This document shows positions 1 to 9,336 of a stretch of DNA of 19,187 bases, in pieces. The notes under the pieces are model-generated. The model was not told where the DNA came from. It saw only the letters and a list, made by a program, of their open reading frames with translations, and searched no databases. Every line of letters begins with the position of its first letter. Within the stretch, counting starts at the first letter, position 1. Made by a program: the position numbers and the translations under genes. Origin of the DNA: Thermoanaerobacterales bacterium (lineage in GTDB: Bacteria; Actinomycetota; Acidimicrobiia; Acidimicrobiales; JACDCH01); NCBI GenBank assembly GCA_017577565.1, contig PKRH01000066.1, positions 1 through 19,187 of the forward strand, given 5' to 3'.

Positions 1-145
1 CGGCGGCACGGCGAGCCGGCGTCGGGCGGGCCGACGCACCGGGCGGCCACCTGCGGCGGCGAGGCCGTCCCCCTCCCCCGCCGGAGGACGGCGGGCCGAG
101 GCTAGCGCGCCGCGCCGACCGCCCGGGGCCGCCCGCGGCGCCCCC
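1..145. other. left-edge non-coding stretch
   Basis: No reading frame here looks like a real protein. The stretch follows the stop of the small minus-strand HExxH gene and holds only a short GC hairpin at 77-95. The end of another gene could lie just outside the left edge, but nothing here shows it. Confidence 0.5.
77..95 (-). terminator. GC hairpin downstream of the HExxH gene
   Basis: CCCGCCG (77-83) pairs with CGGCGGG (89-95) around a 5-base loop. An alternative stem pairs GCCGTCC (64-70) with GGACGGC (86-92). It lies about 50 bases past the stop of the minus-strand gene ending at 146. There is no T-run, as is common for actinobacterial terminators, so the call rests on position and stem only. 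Confidence 0.35.
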
Positions 146-457
146 TCAGGCGGCCCCGACCTCCGCCCGCCGGGCGATCCACTCGGCCTCGATCTCCTGG
201 GGGATGCGCCGGTACGCCGCCCAGTGCGGGTAGCCCCGCAGCCGCCACCGCAGGTAGGCGCCGAGGTAGCGCCACAGGAAGCCGACGACGCCCTGCTCGC
301 GCCACTGGCGCACGTGCTCCAGCTCGTGGCGCAGCAGCCGCTCGTCGCCGACGGCCCGGCGACGCACGAGCACGAGCGGGCCCAGCGTCGTGGCCGCGGC
401 CCCGGGCGCGGCCACGCCGATCAGCAGCCAGTAGCCGTCGCGCCGCTCCAGCCGCAC
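146..457 (-). CDS. small HExxH-motif protein (putative minimal metalloprotease-like)
   Basis: A 103-residue protein with a GTG start. The clear feature is HELEHVRQW, a zinc-type HExxH motif at residues 44-48. Near the C-terminus a PQEIEAEW segment could supply a third acidic ligand, a layout (HExxH, then P-x-E-x-E-A) shared by several short uncharacterised bacterial proteins. The N-terminal third (WLLIGVAAPGAAATTLGPLVLV) is mildly hydrophobic but contains prolines and is not a convincing membrane span. The start is 31 bases after the stop of the thioredoxin-TPR gene on the same strand, so the two are probably co-transcribed. I do not recognise a named family; proteolytic activity is inferred from the motif alone, and the protein is much shorter than usual metalloproteases. 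Confidence 0.6.
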   Translation of the reverse strand: MRLERRDGYWLLIGVAAPGAAATTLGPLVLVRRRAVGDERLLRHELEHVRQWREQGVVGFLWRYLGAYLRWRLRGYPHWAAYRRIPQEIEAEWIARRAEVGAA

Positions 458-488
458 GCCACGCCCCCGCCGTGCGCCCCCGGGCGGG

Positions 489-1217
489 TCAGAAGAGCTG
501 CCGGGAGAGCTTGCGCCGGTACTCGGCGGTGCGGGGGTCGTCGGCGCCGAGCACCTCGAGCAGGTCGACGAACTCCTGGCGGGCCTCGTCGTCGCCCTTC
601 ACCCGCTCGAGCAGCTCGTCGAGGCGGGCGGTGATCTCGTCGCCGTCCTCGGCGGCCTGCGGGGTCTCGCCGGTGCGCAGCATGGCCCGGACCCGCCGGC
701 TCTCCGGGGTCTCGGGGATGCGATCGAGCAGCGCGAGGGCCTCGTCGACGTCACCGTCCTGGCGCCGGCCGGCGAGCAGCTCGGCGAGGGCCACGATGGC
801 CGGCTCGTGGTCGGGCTTGATCTCGAGCGCCCGGCGCAGCGACGCCTCGTCGCCGGCCTCGACCAGCCGGGCCAGCTCCTGCTCCTGCTCGCTGGGGCGC
901 AGGCGCCCGACGAACTCCCGCACGACGTGCTCGGGCTGCGCGCCGATGAAGCCGTCGACCACCTGGCCGCCGACCACCGCGTACACGGCCGGGATGCCCT
1001 GCACCCGGAACGCCTGGGAGATCTGCGGGTTCTCGTCGACGTTCACCTTGGCCAGGACGACCTGGCCCCCCGTCTCGCCGACGACCTTCTCGAGGATGGG
1101 CCCGAGCGTGCGGCACGGGCCGCACCACGGCGCCCACAGGTCGACCACGACCGGGGTCGTGAGCGACCGCTCGAGCACCTCGGTCTGGAACGTGGAGTCG
1201 GTGACGTCGATGGCCAT
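489..1217 (-). CDS. thioredoxin domain-TPR protein (CnoX/YbbN-like co-chaperone)
   Basis: A 242-residue cytoplasmic protein. Residues 1-105 form a thioredoxin fold with the WCGPC redox site (31-35) and the cis-proline GIP (P76). Residues from about 112 to the end are helical and TPR-like (EASLRRALEIKPDHEPAIVALAELL). This two-part layout is that of YbbN/CnoX, which protects unfolded clients from oxidation and passes them to chaperones. Escherichia coli CnoX has lost the CxxC pair; here both cysteines remain, so real disulfide chemistry is likely. The ATG at 1217 was chosen over a start 30 bases further out because a TAGCCT -10 box ends exactly 7 bases before it and no Shine-Dalgarno is visible. 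It is followed by the HExxH gene and is divergent from the kinase-like gene at 1282. Confidence 0.85.
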   Translation of the reverse strand: MAIDVTDSTFQTEVLERSLTTPVVVDLWAPWCGPCRTLGPILEKVVGETGGQVVLAKVNVDENPQISQAFRVQGIPAVYAVVGGQVVDGFIGAQPEHVVREFVGRLRPSEQEQELARLVEAGDEASLRRALEIKPDHEPAIVALAELLAGRRQDGDVDEALALLDRIPETPESRRVRAMLRTGETPQAAEDGDEITARLDELLERVKGDDEARQEFVDLLEVLGADDPRTAEYRRKLSRQLF

Positions 1218-1224
1218 CGGGGGC

Positions 1225-1230
1225 AGGCTA
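1225..1230 (-). promoter_or_regulatory. -10 box of the thioredoxin-TPR gene (leaderless)
   Basis: On the minus strand TAGCCT is followed by 7 bases and then the ATG at 1217, so transcription should start at or next to the A of the start codon. No good -35 is seen. The spacing matches other promoters in this window. Confidence 0.5.
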
Positions 1231-1266
1231 CCGGCGCACCGGTACACCCCCGACGTCCGCGGCCTC

Positions 1267-1272
1267 TACGGT
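1267..1272 (+). promoter_or_regulatory. possible -10 box of the kinase-like gene
   Basis: TACGGT lies 9 bases before the ATG at 1282, with no Shine-Dalgarno between. The -35 is not clear. It fits a very short or absent leader in the 64-base divergent gap. Confidence 0.35.
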
Positions 1273-1281
1273 GAACCGGCG

Positions 1282-2334
1282 ATGACGAACGCGTCGACGA
1301 CGGACACCGGCGCACCGAAGGGGATCGACGCCGGACGGGTGACCGACTGGTTCCTCGCCCACGCCGGGGACGTCCAGCCGCCGCTGGCGTTCGAGCTGAT
1401 CGCCGGCGGGCGCTCGAACCTGACCTACCGGGTGACCGACGCCGCCGGCCGCCGCTGGGTGCTGCGCCGGCCGCCGCTCGGCCAGGTCCTGGCCACCGCC
1501 CACGACATGGCCCGCGAGCACCGCATCATCGCCGCGCTGGCGCCGACCGACGTGCCGGTCGCCCCCGTCGTCGGCCTCTGCACCGACGAGTCCGTCAACG
1601 GCGCGCCGTTCTACGTCATGGAGTTCGTCGAGGGCATCGTGGCCCGCGACGCCGAGGCGGCGCGGGCGCTCGACGTCCCGGCCCGGGCCCGGGCCGGCGA
1701 GCAGATCGCCGACGTCCTGGCCCGGATCCACGCCGTCGACCCCGACGCCGTCGGCCTCGGCGACCTGGGCCGCAAGGAGGGCTACGTCGAGCGCCAGCTC
1801 CGGCGGTGGCACGGGCAGTGGGAGAAGTCGAAGACCCGGGAGCTGCCGCTGGTCGACGAGGTGCACGCTGCCCTCGCCGCCCGGGTGCCCGAGCAGGGGC
1901 CGGCCACGATCGTCCACGGGGACTACCGGCTCGACAACTGCCTGCTGCGCCCCGACGGCACCATCGCCGCGGTCCTCGACTGGGAGCTGTGCACGCTGGG
2001 CGACCCCCTGGCCGACGTCGGCCTCCTCTGCGTGTACTGGACCGACCCCGACGACGGCACCGCCGCCCTGCTCGACGCGGCGACGACGCTCGAGGGCTTC
2101 CCGACCAAGGCCGAGGTCGTCGAGCGCTACGCCCGGGCCTCGGGCCGCGACGTGTCCGACATCGGCTACTACGTCGCCCTGGGCTACTGGAAGCTGGCGT
2201 GCATCCTCGAGGGCGTCTACGCCCGCTACAAGGGCGGCGTCATGGGCGAGAGCTCCGGCTACGAGGGCTTCGCCCGCCAGGTCGAGGTGCTGGCCGAGGC
2301 GGCCCGGGCCACGCTGGAGGAGCTGGGCACGTGA
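1282..2334 (+). CDS. phosphotransferase family protein (APH fold, ACAD10/11-like)
   Basis: A 350-residue protein with the aminoglycoside phosphotransferase/kinase fold. Visible are the nucleotide loop GGRSNLTYRV (about residues 42-51), the catalytic motif HGDYRLDN (212-219), and the metal-binding motif LDWE (D233), followed by TLGDPLADVG. This version of the motifs is typical of the subfamily fused to acyl-CoA dehydrogenase in ACAD10/ACAD11, and bacterial stand-alone members often sit in lipid or hydroxyacyl-CoA degradation contexts. A role on hydroxyacyl substrates, not antibiotics, is therefore the better guess, but no dehydrogenase is adjacent. The ATG at 1282 was chosen because the open frame further upstream overlaps the divergent thioredoxin gene antisense and lacks domain similarity. 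The PAC2 gene follows after 34 bases, probably in the same transcript. Confidence 0.8.
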   Translation: MTNASTTDTGAPKGIDAGRVTDWFLAHAGDVQPPLAFELIAGGRSNLTYRVTDAAGRRWVLRRPPLGQVLATAHDMAREHRIIAALAPTDVPVAPVVGLCTDESVNGAPFYVMEFVEGIVARDAEAARALDVPARARAGEQIADVLARIHAVDPDAVGLGDLGRKEGYVERQLRRWHGQWEKSKTRELPLVDEVHAALAARVPEQGPATIVHGDYRLDNCLLRPDGTIAAVLDWELCTLGDPLADVGLLCVYWTDPDDGTAALLDAATTLEGFPTKAEVVERYARASGRDVSDIGYYVALGYWKLACILEGVYARYKGGVMGESSGYEGFARQVEVLAEAARATLEELGT

Positions 2335-2368
2335 CCACTCGGGACGGCAGGCTGGGCGGGAGGCGACG

Positions 2369-3244
2369 ATGACCCTGTACGAGCTGATCGAGACGCCGCA
2401 GCTCGAGGACCCCGTGCTCGTCCTGGCGCTCGAGGGCTGGATCGACGCCGGGCTGGCCGCCGCGGGCGTCGCCCGGATGCTCGAGGAGCGGCTCGACGCC
2501 GTGACCATCGCCCGCTTCTCGACCGACGAGCTGCTCGACTACCGGGCCCGGCGGCCGATCGCCCACCTCGTCGACGGCGTGCTGCGCGGTCTCACCTGGC
2601 CGTCCATCGAGCTGCGGGCGGCGGTCGACGACGCCGGCAACGAGCTGCTGGTCCTGGCCGGCGCCGAGCCCGACCGCCTCTGGCACCGGTTCACCGACGA
2701 GGTCGTCGGCCTGGCGCTCGACCACGGCGTGCGCATGTGCGTCGGCCTGGGCGCGTACCCGTACGCCGCGCCCCACACCCGGCCGCCCCGTGTGGCGTGC
2801 ACGGCATCGACGCCCCGGCTGGCCGAGGGCGCGACGCTGCTGCGGGGGACGCTCGACTTCCCCGGCGGCATCCAGGCGGCGATCGAGCAGGCCTGCCACG
2901 ACCGGGGCATCCCCTCGATCGGCCTGTGGGCCCAGATCCCCCACTACCTGCCGGCGCAGATGCCGTTCCCGGCCGGCTCGCTCGCCCTCGTCGAGGCCGT
3001 GAACCAGGTGGCCGAGCTGTCCCTGCCGACCGGCGACCTCGCCGCCCGGGCCGAGGCGACGCGGACCCGCCTCGACGAGCTCATCGCCCAGAACCCCGAG
3101 CACGTCGCCATGCTCCGCCAGCTCGAGGCCGCCTGGGACCAGGCGGTGGCCGACGAGCGGACCGTCGGCCTGAGCGACCTGCCGACGGGCGACGAGCTGG
3201 CCGCCGAGCTGGAGGACTTCCTCCGGCGCCAGCAGCCCGAGTGA
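2369..3244 (+). CDS. PAC2 family protein
   Basis: A 291-residue protein with the PAC2 pattern: an N-terminal VLALEGWIDAG segment (about residues 17-28), a central GLGAYP motif, GIQAAIEQACHDRGIPSIGLWAQIPHYL spread over about 170-200, and a C-terminal helical region ending in charged residues. In eukaryotes PAC2 is a proteasome assembly chaperone; actinobacterial members such as Rv2125 of Mycobacterium tuberculosis are uncharacterised or loosely linked to the proteasome. No proteasome gene is in the window, so the role is unknown. Start support: GGGAGG at 2358-2363 is 5 bases before the ATG. A GC hairpin follows 6 bases after the stop. Upstream is the kinase-like gene, a pairing for which I know no mechanism. 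Confidence 0.85.
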   Translation: MTLYELIETPQLEDPVLVLALEGWIDAGLAAAGVARMLEERLDAVTIARFSTDELLDYRARRPIAHLVDGVLRGLTWPSIELRAAVDDAGNELLVLAGAEPDRLWHRFTDEVVGLALDHGVRMCVGLGAYPYAAPHTRPPRVACTASTPRLAEGATLLRGTLDFPGGIQAAIEQACHDRGIPSIGLWAQIPHYLPAQMPFPAGSLALVEAVNQVAELSLPTGDLAARAEATRTRLDELIAQNPEHVAMLRQLEAAWDQAVADERTVGLSDLPTGDELAAELEDFLRRQQPE

Positions 3245-3250
3245 CCCCGG

Positions 3251-3270
3251 CCGGCGCCCCCGGGCGCCGG
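3251..3270 (+). terminator. hairpin after the PAC2 gene
   Basis: CCGGCGCC (3251-3258) pairs with GGCGCCGG (3263-3270) across a 4-base loop, 6 bases after the PAC2 stop and before the next promoter. No T-run follows. Confidence 0.45.
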
Positions 3271-3284
3271 GGCGTGCCGGCTCC

Positions 3285-3300
3285 TTGACCCGACGGTCAA
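3285..3300. promoter_or_regulatory. palindromic operator candidate TTGACC-N4-GGTCAA
   Basis: Perfect 6-base half-sites TTGACC and GGTCAA flank a 4-base centre (CGAC). The left half is also the -35 of the oxidoreductase promoter, so a bound protein would block RNA polymerase. The shape resembles TetR-family operators of actinobacteria; no regulator gene is adjacent. Confidence 0.5.
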
Positions 3301-3315
3301 GCGCGCGGGTAGCGT
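3285..3315 (+). promoter_or_regulatory. promoter of the F420-type oxidoreductase (leaderless)
   Basis: A -35 TTGACC (3285-3290), 19-base spacer and -10 TAGCGT (3310-3315) sit exactly 7 bases before the ATG at 3323, with no Shine-Dalgarno in between. The transcript should begin at or next to the start codon. The -35 is part of a palindrome listed separately. Confidence 0.6.
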
Positions 3316-3322
3316 CGGGCCC

Positions 3323-4333
3323 ATGAAGATCGACGGGGGACTCCGGGGGGACCTCGAGGGCGCGGCCGAGGCGGCCGCCGCCCAGGAGGCGAGGGGCTAC
3401 GACGGCGTGTGGTCGGCGGAGACCGACCACGACCCGTTCCTCCCCCTCCTGCTCGCCGCCCGGTCGACCGAGCGGGTCGACCTCGGCACGGCCATCGCGG
3501 TGGCGTTCGCCCGCAACCCGATGACGCTGGCGCAGACCGCGTGGGACCTGCAGACCGCGTCGAGGGGCCGCTTCATCCTCGGCCTCGGCAGCCAGGTCAA
3601 GGCCCACATCACCAAGCGGTTCTCGATGCCGTGGTCCCGCCCGGCGGCCCGCATGCGGGAGATGATCCTCGCCATCCGGGCCATCTGGGCGTGCTGGGAC
3701 GAGGGCACGAAGCTCGACTTCCGGGGCGACTTCTACACCCACACGCTCATGACCCCGTTCTTCAACCCGGGGCCCAACCCCTACGGGAAGCCGCGCATCT
3801 TCCTCGCCGCGGTCGGCACCGTCATGACCGAGGTCGCCGGCGAGGTGGCCGACGGCCTGATCTGCCACGGCTTCACCACCCGCCGCTACTTCGACGAGGT
3901 CACCCGCCCCGCCCTCGAACGGGGCCGGGCCAAGGCCGGCAAGACGCTGGAGGGCTTCGAGATCTCCGGCCCCATGTTCGTGGTCACCGGTCGCGACGAG
4001 GACGAGATGGCCCGGGCCGCCAAGGGCGTGCGGGGGCAGATCGCCTTCTACGGCTCGACCCCCGCCTACCGGCCGGTGCTCGAGCTGCACGGCTGGGGCG
4101 ACCTCCAGGACGAGCTGAACCGCCTGTCCAAGGAGGGCCGCTGGGGCGAGATGGGCGACCTCGTCGACGACGAGGTGCTGAACACCTTCGCCGTCGTGGC
4201 GCCCATCGACGAGGTGGCCGACGCGCTGCGGGAGCGCTGGGGCGGCGCGCTGACGCGCCTCAGCTTCTACGCCCCCTACGAGACGGACGACGACCGGTGG
4301 GACGCCGTCATGGCGTCCCTCAAGTCCGCCTGA
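3323..4333 (+). CDS. F420-dependent LLM-class oxidoreductase (TIGR03617-like)
   Basis: A 336-residue luciferase-like TIM-barrel enzyme. Family marks are EARGYDGVWSAETDHDPFLPL near the N-terminus (about residues 22-42), FARNPMTLAQTAWDLQTAS, GRFILGLGSQVKAHI, and PRIFLAAVGTVMTEVAGEVADG, an arrangement I associate with the TIGR03617 (MSMEG_2256-type) group that uses cofactor F420 for hydride transfer. The substrate is unknown; many such enzymes in actinobacteria act in lipid or xenobiotic metabolism. The length is typical and no key segment is missing. It has its own leaderless promoter carrying a palindrome, which suggests repression that is lifted by a small molecule. It converges with the acyl-AMP ligase gene at the 4393-4434 hairpin. 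Confidence 0.85.
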   Translation: MKIDGGLRGDLEGAAEAAAAQEARGYDGVWSAETDHDPFLPLLLAARSTERVDLGTAIAVAFARNPMTLAQTAWDLQTASRGRFILGLGSQVKAHITKRFSMPWSRPAARMREMILAIRAIWACWDEGTKLDFRGDFYTHTLMTPFFNPGPNPYGKPRIFLAAVGTVMTEVAGEVADGLICHGFTTRRYFDEVTRPALERGRAKAGKTLEGFEISGPMFVVTGRDEDEMARAAKGVRGQIAFYGSTPAYRPVLELHGWGDLQDELNRLSKEGRWGEMGDLVDDEVLNTFAVVAPIDEVADALRERWGGALTRLSFYAPYETDDDRWDAVMASLKSA

Positions 4334-4340
4334 CCACCTG

Positions 4341-4443
4341 GGAGACGCCGGGTTCGGCCGGACGCCGGCGCGGCGAGCCGGGCGCTCGGCTTCCGGCGTC
4401 CCTCACGCGCGCCCGAGCACGTGAGGGACGCCGGGTCGGCCGG
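4341..4443. repeat. imperfect direct repeat flanking the hairpin
   Basis: GACGCCGGGTTCGGCCGG (4344-4361) recurs as GACGCCGGGTCGGCCGG (4427-4443) with one base missing. The second copy overlaps the right arm of the 15-bp stem at 4393-4434. Confidence 0.45.
4393..4434. terminator. bidirectional terminator hairpin, 15-bp perfect stem
   Basis: CCGGCGTCCCTCACG (4393-4407) and CGTGAGGGACGCCGG (4420-4434) are exact reverse complements around a 12-base loop. It lies between the ends of two convergent genes (4333 and 4452), so it can stop transcripts from both sides. No T-run is present on either strand. Confidence 0.65.
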
Positions 4444-4451
4444 TGCACCCG

Positions 4452-6098
4452 TCAGGCGTCGACCAGGACGAGCTTGCCCTCGGTGTAGCGCCGGCGGCAG
4501 AGGCCGCGCTGCAGCTTGCCCGAGCTGGTCTTGGGCAGCGTGCCCGGGGTGACGAGCACGATGTCCTTGGCCGGGATGCCGACCACCTCGCGCACCCGCT
4601 CGGCCACCTGGCGGCGGACGGCGGCGAGGTCCTCGGCCTTGGTCTCGGCCACGACGACCAGCGACTCCCGGCCCCGGTCGCCCTCGACGCCGAAGGCGAT
4701 GACGTTGCCGGCCCGCACGCCCTCGAGCTCGCCCACGGCCCGCTCGACGTCCTCGGGGAAGACGTTGCGGCCGCCGACGATGATGACGTCCTTGATGCGG
4801 CCGCACATGACCAGCTGGCCGTCGAGGAGGTAGGCGAGGTCGCCGGTGCGGAGCCAGCCGTCGTGGAACAGCTCGGCGTCGGCGTCGGGCCGCTTGTAGT
4901 AGCCGGGCGTCACCGACGTGCCCCGGATCTCCAGCTCGCCCACCTCGCGGTCGCGCAGCGGCGTGCCCCGCTCGGGGTCGACGACCCGGATCTCCAGGCC
5001 CGGGACGGGCCGGCCGAGGATCGGCAGCCGCCGGCTGCCCTCGGTCCCCGGCGGGACCGGCGCGGCGTAGCGCTCGGTCTCCAGCACCCGGCGGTCGACG
5101 CAGTCGACCTGCATGCCGGACAGCGGCTCCGGGAACGTGCCGGCGATGGCGACCTCGGCCATGCCGAAGGCGGGGAACACGGCCTCGGGTCGCAGGCCGT
5201 GCGGGCGGCCGGCCTCGACGAACTCCTCGACCTGGTCGGGGTCGATGGGCTCGGCGCCGTTGAGGGCGATGCGCAGCCGGGACAGGTCGAGGCCCTCGGC
5301 CCGCTTCAGCGCCCGGGTGGCGAGCACGTAGCTGAAGTTCGGGCCGGCGGTCGCCGTGCCGCCGTACCTCGAGATCCACTCCATCCACCGGGCCGGGCGG
5401 GCCGTGAAGTCCTGGGGCGCGCCCAGCACCAGCGCCGTGCCGGTGGACATCGTGAGGGTGAGGATGCCCACCAGGCCCATGTCGTGGTACAGGGGCAGCC
5501 AGGAGACGACGACGTCCTCGTCGACGTCGAGCTTCGCCGCCTCGGCGATGGCGTCGAGGTTGGCCCGCACCACCCGGTCCGGCAGCATCACGCCCTTCGG
5601 GTCCGAGGTCGACCCGCTGGTGAACTGCAGGATGACCAGGCGCTCGGGGTCGTCGTCGGGCCGCACCCACGCCGCGGGGTCGCCGGCGGCCAGCTCGCCG
5701 ATCTCGACGAGCGGCGGGTCACCGGGCTCGGGGCTGACGAACGCCGCCAGCTCGGGGTCGACCAGGCACAGGGCGGCGTCCGCGTGGCGGACGCGCTGGC
5801 GGGTCTGGGCGACGAACTCCTCGACGGACGACAGCCGCATCGGCAGCGGGAGCACGACGACGGTCGCCCCCGCCAGCCAGGTCGCCTGGATGGCGGTGAC
5901 CAGCTCGCGGGTGGTCGGCGACAGCAGGGCGACGTGGTCGCCCGGCCGGACGCCCCGGGCCTGGAGGGCGGCGGCGTACCCCTTGGCCTGCTCGTGCAGC
6001 TCCCGCCAGGGCACGACGACCTCGTCGCCCCCGACGACGAACGTGACGGCGGTGTCGCGCTCGGCGGCGCGCTGGAGACGGCGGAGAAGTGACGGCAT
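4452..6098 (-). CDS. fatty acyl-AMP ligase-like acyl-CoA synthetase (FadD/FAAL family)
   Basis: A 548-residue adenylate-forming (ANL) enzyme that activates a carboxylic acid with ATP. Motifs are FTSGSTSDPKG (from T160), SWLPLYHDMGLVG (Y204-G208), FGMAEVAIAGTFPEP, the hinge region GRIKDVIIVGGRNVFPEDVE, and LPKTSSGKLQR with the catalytic lysine at K528. LPLYHDMGL and VGGRNVFPEDVE are the versions seen in fatty acyl-AMP ligases (FAALs, for example FadD32), which load acyl groups onto carrier proteins and do not make CoA thioesters. No polyketide synthase or carrier protein is nearby, so CoA ligase activity cannot be excluded. The ATG at 6098 starts the recognisable protein; the frame stays open far upstream only as an antisense artefact of leuS. 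It is divergent from leuS. Confidence 0.8.
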   Translation of the reverse strand: MPSLLRRLQRAAERDTAVTFVVGGDEVVVPWRELHEQAKGYAAALQARGVRPGDHVALLSPTTRELVTAIQATWLAGATVVVLPLPMRLSSVEEFVAQTRQRVRHADAALCLVDPELAAFVSPEPGDPPLVEIGELAAGDPAAWVRPDDDPERLVILQFTSGSTSDPKGVMLPDRVVRANLDAIAEAAKLDVDEDVVVSWLPLYHDMGLVGILTLTMSTGTALVLGAPQDFTARPARWMEWISRYGGTATAGPNFSYVLATRALKRAEGLDLSRLRIALNGAEPIDPDQVEEFVEAGRPHGLRPEAVFPAFGMAEVAIAGTFPEPLSGMQVDCVDRRVLETERYAAPVPPGTEGSRRLPILGRPVPGLEIRVVDPERGTPLRDREVGELEIRGTSVTPGYYKRPDADAELFHDGWLRTGDLAYLLDGQLVMCGRIKDVIIVGGRNVFPEDVERAVGELEGVRAGNVIAFGVEGDRGRESLVVVAETKAEDLAAVRRQVAERVREVVGIPAKDIVLVTPGTLPKTSSGKLQRGLCRRRYTEGKLVLVDA

Positions 6099-6210
6099 CA
6101 CCGGTCCGACCAGCGGCCGGCCCCGGGGGTTACACACCGGCCGCGGCCGCCGGCCGACGGGCCCGCCACCTGCGCCGGAACGGACTTCCCGGGGGCCGCG
6201 GGGTGACCGG

Positions 6211-6216
6211 TACCCT
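6211..6216 (+). promoter_or_regulatory. -10 box of leuS (near-leaderless)
   Basis: TACCCT ends 8 bases before the ATG at 6225. No Shine-Dalgarno precedes the start. A weak -35-like TTCCCG lies at 6186-6191. Confidence 0.45.
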
Positions 6217-6224
6217 TGGCGGCC

Positions 6225-9143
<2,919 letters not shown>

Positions 9144-9159
9144 GGAGCGGTCGCGCCAC

Positions 9160-9194
9160 GGCCCGGCGCCCCGGGCCCCGATTTGTCGGGGTCC
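9160..9194 (+). terminator. hairpins after leuS
   Basis: Two mutually exclusive stems follow the leuS stop: GGCCCGG/CCGGGCC (9160-9166 with 9171-9177, 4-base loop) and GGGCCCCG/CGGGGTCC (9173-9180 with 9187-9194, one G-U pair, 6-base loop). The second overlaps the -35 of the tRNA promoter. Confidence 0.45.
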
Positions 9195-9210
9195 GGGGGT
9201 CTGGTAGAGT
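9183..9210 (+). promoter_or_regulatory. promoter of tRNA-Ala
   Basis: TTGTCG (9183-9188), 16-base spacer, TAGAGT (9205-9210); the expected start lies about 6 bases before the mature tRNA. Confidence 0.5.
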
Positions 9211-9222
9211 GACCGCTCCCTC

Positions 9223-9295
9223 GGGGCTATAGCTCAGGTGGTAGAGCGCATCCATGGCATGGATGAGGCCGAGGGTTCGAGTCCCTCTAGCTCCA
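9223..9295 (+). tRNA. tRNA-Ala (anticodon GGC)
   Basis: A 73-base cloverleaf. The acceptor GGGGCTA pairs with TAGCTCC and includes the G3:U70 pair that marks alanine tRNAs; the D arm is GCTC/GAGC; the anticodon stem CATCC/GGATG has loop ATGGCAT with anticodon GGC (reads GCC and GCU); variable loop AGGCC; T arm GAGGG/CCCTC with TTCGAGT; discriminator A. The 3' CCA is not encoded and must be added enzymatically. GCC is a heavily used alanine codon in this GC-rich sequence. Confidence 0.97.
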
Positions 9296-9303
9296 CTCCC
9301 CAC

Positions 9304-9330
9304 GACGCCGGCGGCGCACCCGCCGGCGTC
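9304..9330. terminator. hairpin between tRNA-Ala and rsfS
   Basis: GACGCCGGCGG (9304-9314; first base is G9304) pairs perfectly with CCGCCGGCGTC (9320-9330) across a 5-base loop. It sits 9 bases after the tRNA and 6 bases beyond the end of rsfS on the other strand, so it can serve both. Confidence 0.6.
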
Positions 9331-9336
9331 GGCGCG

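Noticed and set aside
1228..4090. Two long minus-strand open frames opposite the kinase, PAC2 and LLM genes.
   Set aside because: Low-complexity, domain-free translations; the plus-strand genes in the same place have clear motifs, a ribosome site and promoters.
9288..9297. Missing 3' CCA in the tRNA gene.
   Set aside because: Many bacteria add CCA post-transcriptionally; the cloverleaf and G3:U70 are intact, so it is not a pseudogene.
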